Source: an uncultured Oscillospiraceae bacterium (GTDB lineage Bacteria; Bacillota; Clostridia; Oscillospirales; Acutalibacteraceae). From it: a stretch of 31,550 bases of DNA. A model generated the notes under the pieces. The model saw only the letters and a list, made by a program, of their open reading frames with translations. It ran no database searches and was not told where the DNA came from. Within the stretch, counting starts at the first letter, position 1; each line of letters begins with the position of its first letter. Location of the stretch: the NCBI GenBank assembly GCA_900553255.1, contig USCI01000018.1:1-31550 (forward strand), written 5' to 3'. Shown here one piece after another: positions 30,273 to 31,550 of this stretch. The position numbers and the translations under genes are program-made.

Positions 30273-31550
30273 GCTGGTCTTCTCCGTCTGCTTCTGCGCC
30301 CCCTCATAGTCCCCCTTGGCCCGCTTCACGTCGGCCTCGGTGGGGGCCTGCTGGGAGATGACAGCCAGGCGGGGGTGATGCACAGAGCCGCACACTGGAC
30401 AGGGCATATCCGGCTCCAGTCCGGCGGCCAGAATGCCCGCCTGCTCGTCCAGAAAGGCCCGCTGCATCCCGTCGTACTGCCGCCCCAGCTGGTCAGATCG
30501 CCGGGCGGCGGCCAGATAGGCCTGCTGCAGGCGCTCCAGCTCCTGCCGTGCCCGGTCCAGCGCCTTCCCGTCCCGCACCAGCAGGAGCACCTGCTCCCGG
30601 CGCTGGTTCAGGCGCTGGCGCTGATTTTCCAGCCGCTCCCGATCTGCGTCGGCACCCTCCAGCCCCTTCCGCTCCCGGGTCATGTCCTCCAGCTGTGCGG
30701 CCAGGGCAGCCCTGCGCCGTTCCAGGCTCTGCTTGGCCGTTTGGGCCTGGGTCAGACTCTGTTTCTTCTCCTGCAGCGCTCTGCGCTTCTGCTCCAGGGC
30801 GTCGTAGTCGGTCTGCACGGCTTCCAGCCCAGCGATCTGGCGGGCGAGCTGCTCCTGTTCCGGTACGGTGGCCCTGGCCTGCTCCGCCGCCGCCGTCAGT
30901 TGGGCCAGAACGGCAGTGCGCCGCTGCTCCTCCCCGGTTTTTTCCGCCAAGGACTGCTGCGCCCGCCGGCGGGCCTGGGCCTGGGTCAGCCCGGCCACCA
31001 CCTGCTCCATCTCCCGGTCGGTCCGGCTGCTTTGGCCGGTCAGCTCCTCCTGCCGGGCCGTGTCCCGGGTCAGCAGCTCCTCCAGCAGACGGCTCACCTC
31101 CGCCGTGGGCAGCTCCCCGCTCCGGGCCCGCTCTGCTTCCGCCGCCAGGGGGTCCTCTGGATCCCAGACAATGCTCTCCACAAACTGACGGATGCCTGCG
31201 GCCGTCTGATCCCGCCGGAGCTTCACCTGGGCGGTGCGCTCTTTCAGCTCCTCCTGCAGGGACACATACAGCCCCGTACCGAAGATGTCCCGGAAGATCT
31301 TCTGCCGCTGCTTGGTGTCCGCCTGGAGCAGCTGGCGGAAGCTGCCCTGGGAGATCATGGCCACCTGGGCAAACTGCTCCCGGGACACGCCGATGACCTC
31401 CCGGACGGCTCGGTCCACCTCTTTCCATTTTGTCACCACCCGCCCGTCCGGGTAGGTGAGCTGGGCATCCGCCGCCTGGCGGGTGGTCCCTGCGCCCCGG
31501 GTCTTTTTCCGCTGGTACTCCGGGCTGCGGCGGACGGTGTACTCCTTCCC
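30273..31550 (-). pseudogene. sbcC: SbcC-type nuclease subunit, fragment cut at both ends
   Basis: Minus-strand reading frame continuing past the right edge. SbcC is the SMC-like ATPase subunit of the SbcCD nuclease that opens hairpins and double-strand ends. The visible part holds the segment after the N-terminal ATPase (YTVRRSPEYQRKK at the edge, then REQFAQVAMISQGSFRQLL and FRDIFGTGLY), a long Glu/Gln/Arg-rich coiled coil, and the zinc-hook CPVCGSVHHPRL. The rest of the second coiled coil and the C-terminal ATPase are missing: at about 30275 the frame enters element sequence and stops at 30195. Codon choice (more GCC, CTC, AGG) differs from the left backbone, so it may come from another genome. 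Confidence 0.8.

Noticed and set aside
30548..31396. Plus-strand Pro/Ala-rich frame of 282 aa
   Set aside because: It is antisense to the clear SbcC coding sequence and has low-complexity composition.
1..31550. CRISPR arrays, insertion sequences and rRNA genes
   Set aside because: No regularly spaced repeats, no transposase frames and no rRNA-like sequence were seen.

Overview
The window looks like a contig from a spore-forming, fairly high-GC member of the Clostridia (Oscillospiraceae/Ruminococcaceae type). The evidence is the gene order hprK ... murB-rapZ-whiA-dnaE-pfkA, the spoIIAA-spoIIAB-sigF operon, spoIIR, strong Shine-Dalgarno sequences and frequent TTG starts. This is inferred from gene content only; no database was searched. 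Three compositional blocks are visible: a GC-rich chromosomal backbone (1 to about 18850), a conjugative-element block with different codon use (about 18850-30270), and a GC-rich sbcC fragment (about 30275-31550).

Backbone. Two minus-strand single-gene units come first: a cysteine synthase-like gene (91-1101) and a GT4 glycosyltransferase (1418-2614), each with its own sigma-A-type promoter and terminator. The plus strand then carries carbon-control and growth genes: hprK, a YcdX-like PHP phosphatase, a ROK glucokinase, murB, rapZ, whiA, dnaE and pfkA. These are followed by ispD-ispF (MEP isoprenoid pathway), spoIIR (activates the sigma-E pathway, with a plausible sigma-F promoter), folC, and the spoIIA operon that makes sigma-F and its anti-sigma/anti-anti-sigma switch. 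A strong promoter then drives a tRNA-Leu locus: a decayed 5' half-copy followed by an intact tRNA-Leu(CAG).

Mobile block. The 3' end of the intact tRNA-Leu is the left boundary of an integrative conjugative element. A 3' remnant of a tyrosine integrase lies on the minus strand 45 bp from the tRNA. Cargo follows on the plus strand: a conserved hypothetical, a RepA/DUF6017-type initiator, a DUF3991/TOPRIM primase-like protein, an HTH protein, a DUF6674-like coiled-coil protein, a small protein, an LPD1 protein with a HEWWH metalloprotease motif, a DUF3846 protein, unknown proteins, PcfB and the VirD4/TraG coupling ATPase. The coupling gene is interrupted inside its Walker A motif by a structured 334-nt ORF-less insertion that looks like a self-splicing intron. 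Precise removal restores GGSGSGKT and a 617-aa protein. This is the most interesting object in the window.

Right end. After tandem terminator-like hairpins the element enters a Maff2-type membrane protein gene, which breaks after about 23 codons at a GC-rich repeat. The sequence then becomes the minus strand of an SbcC gene that runs off the edge. This is either a deletion or recombination boundary or a metagenomic misjoin, and all later transfer genes (VirB4, relaxase and others) are missing from the window.
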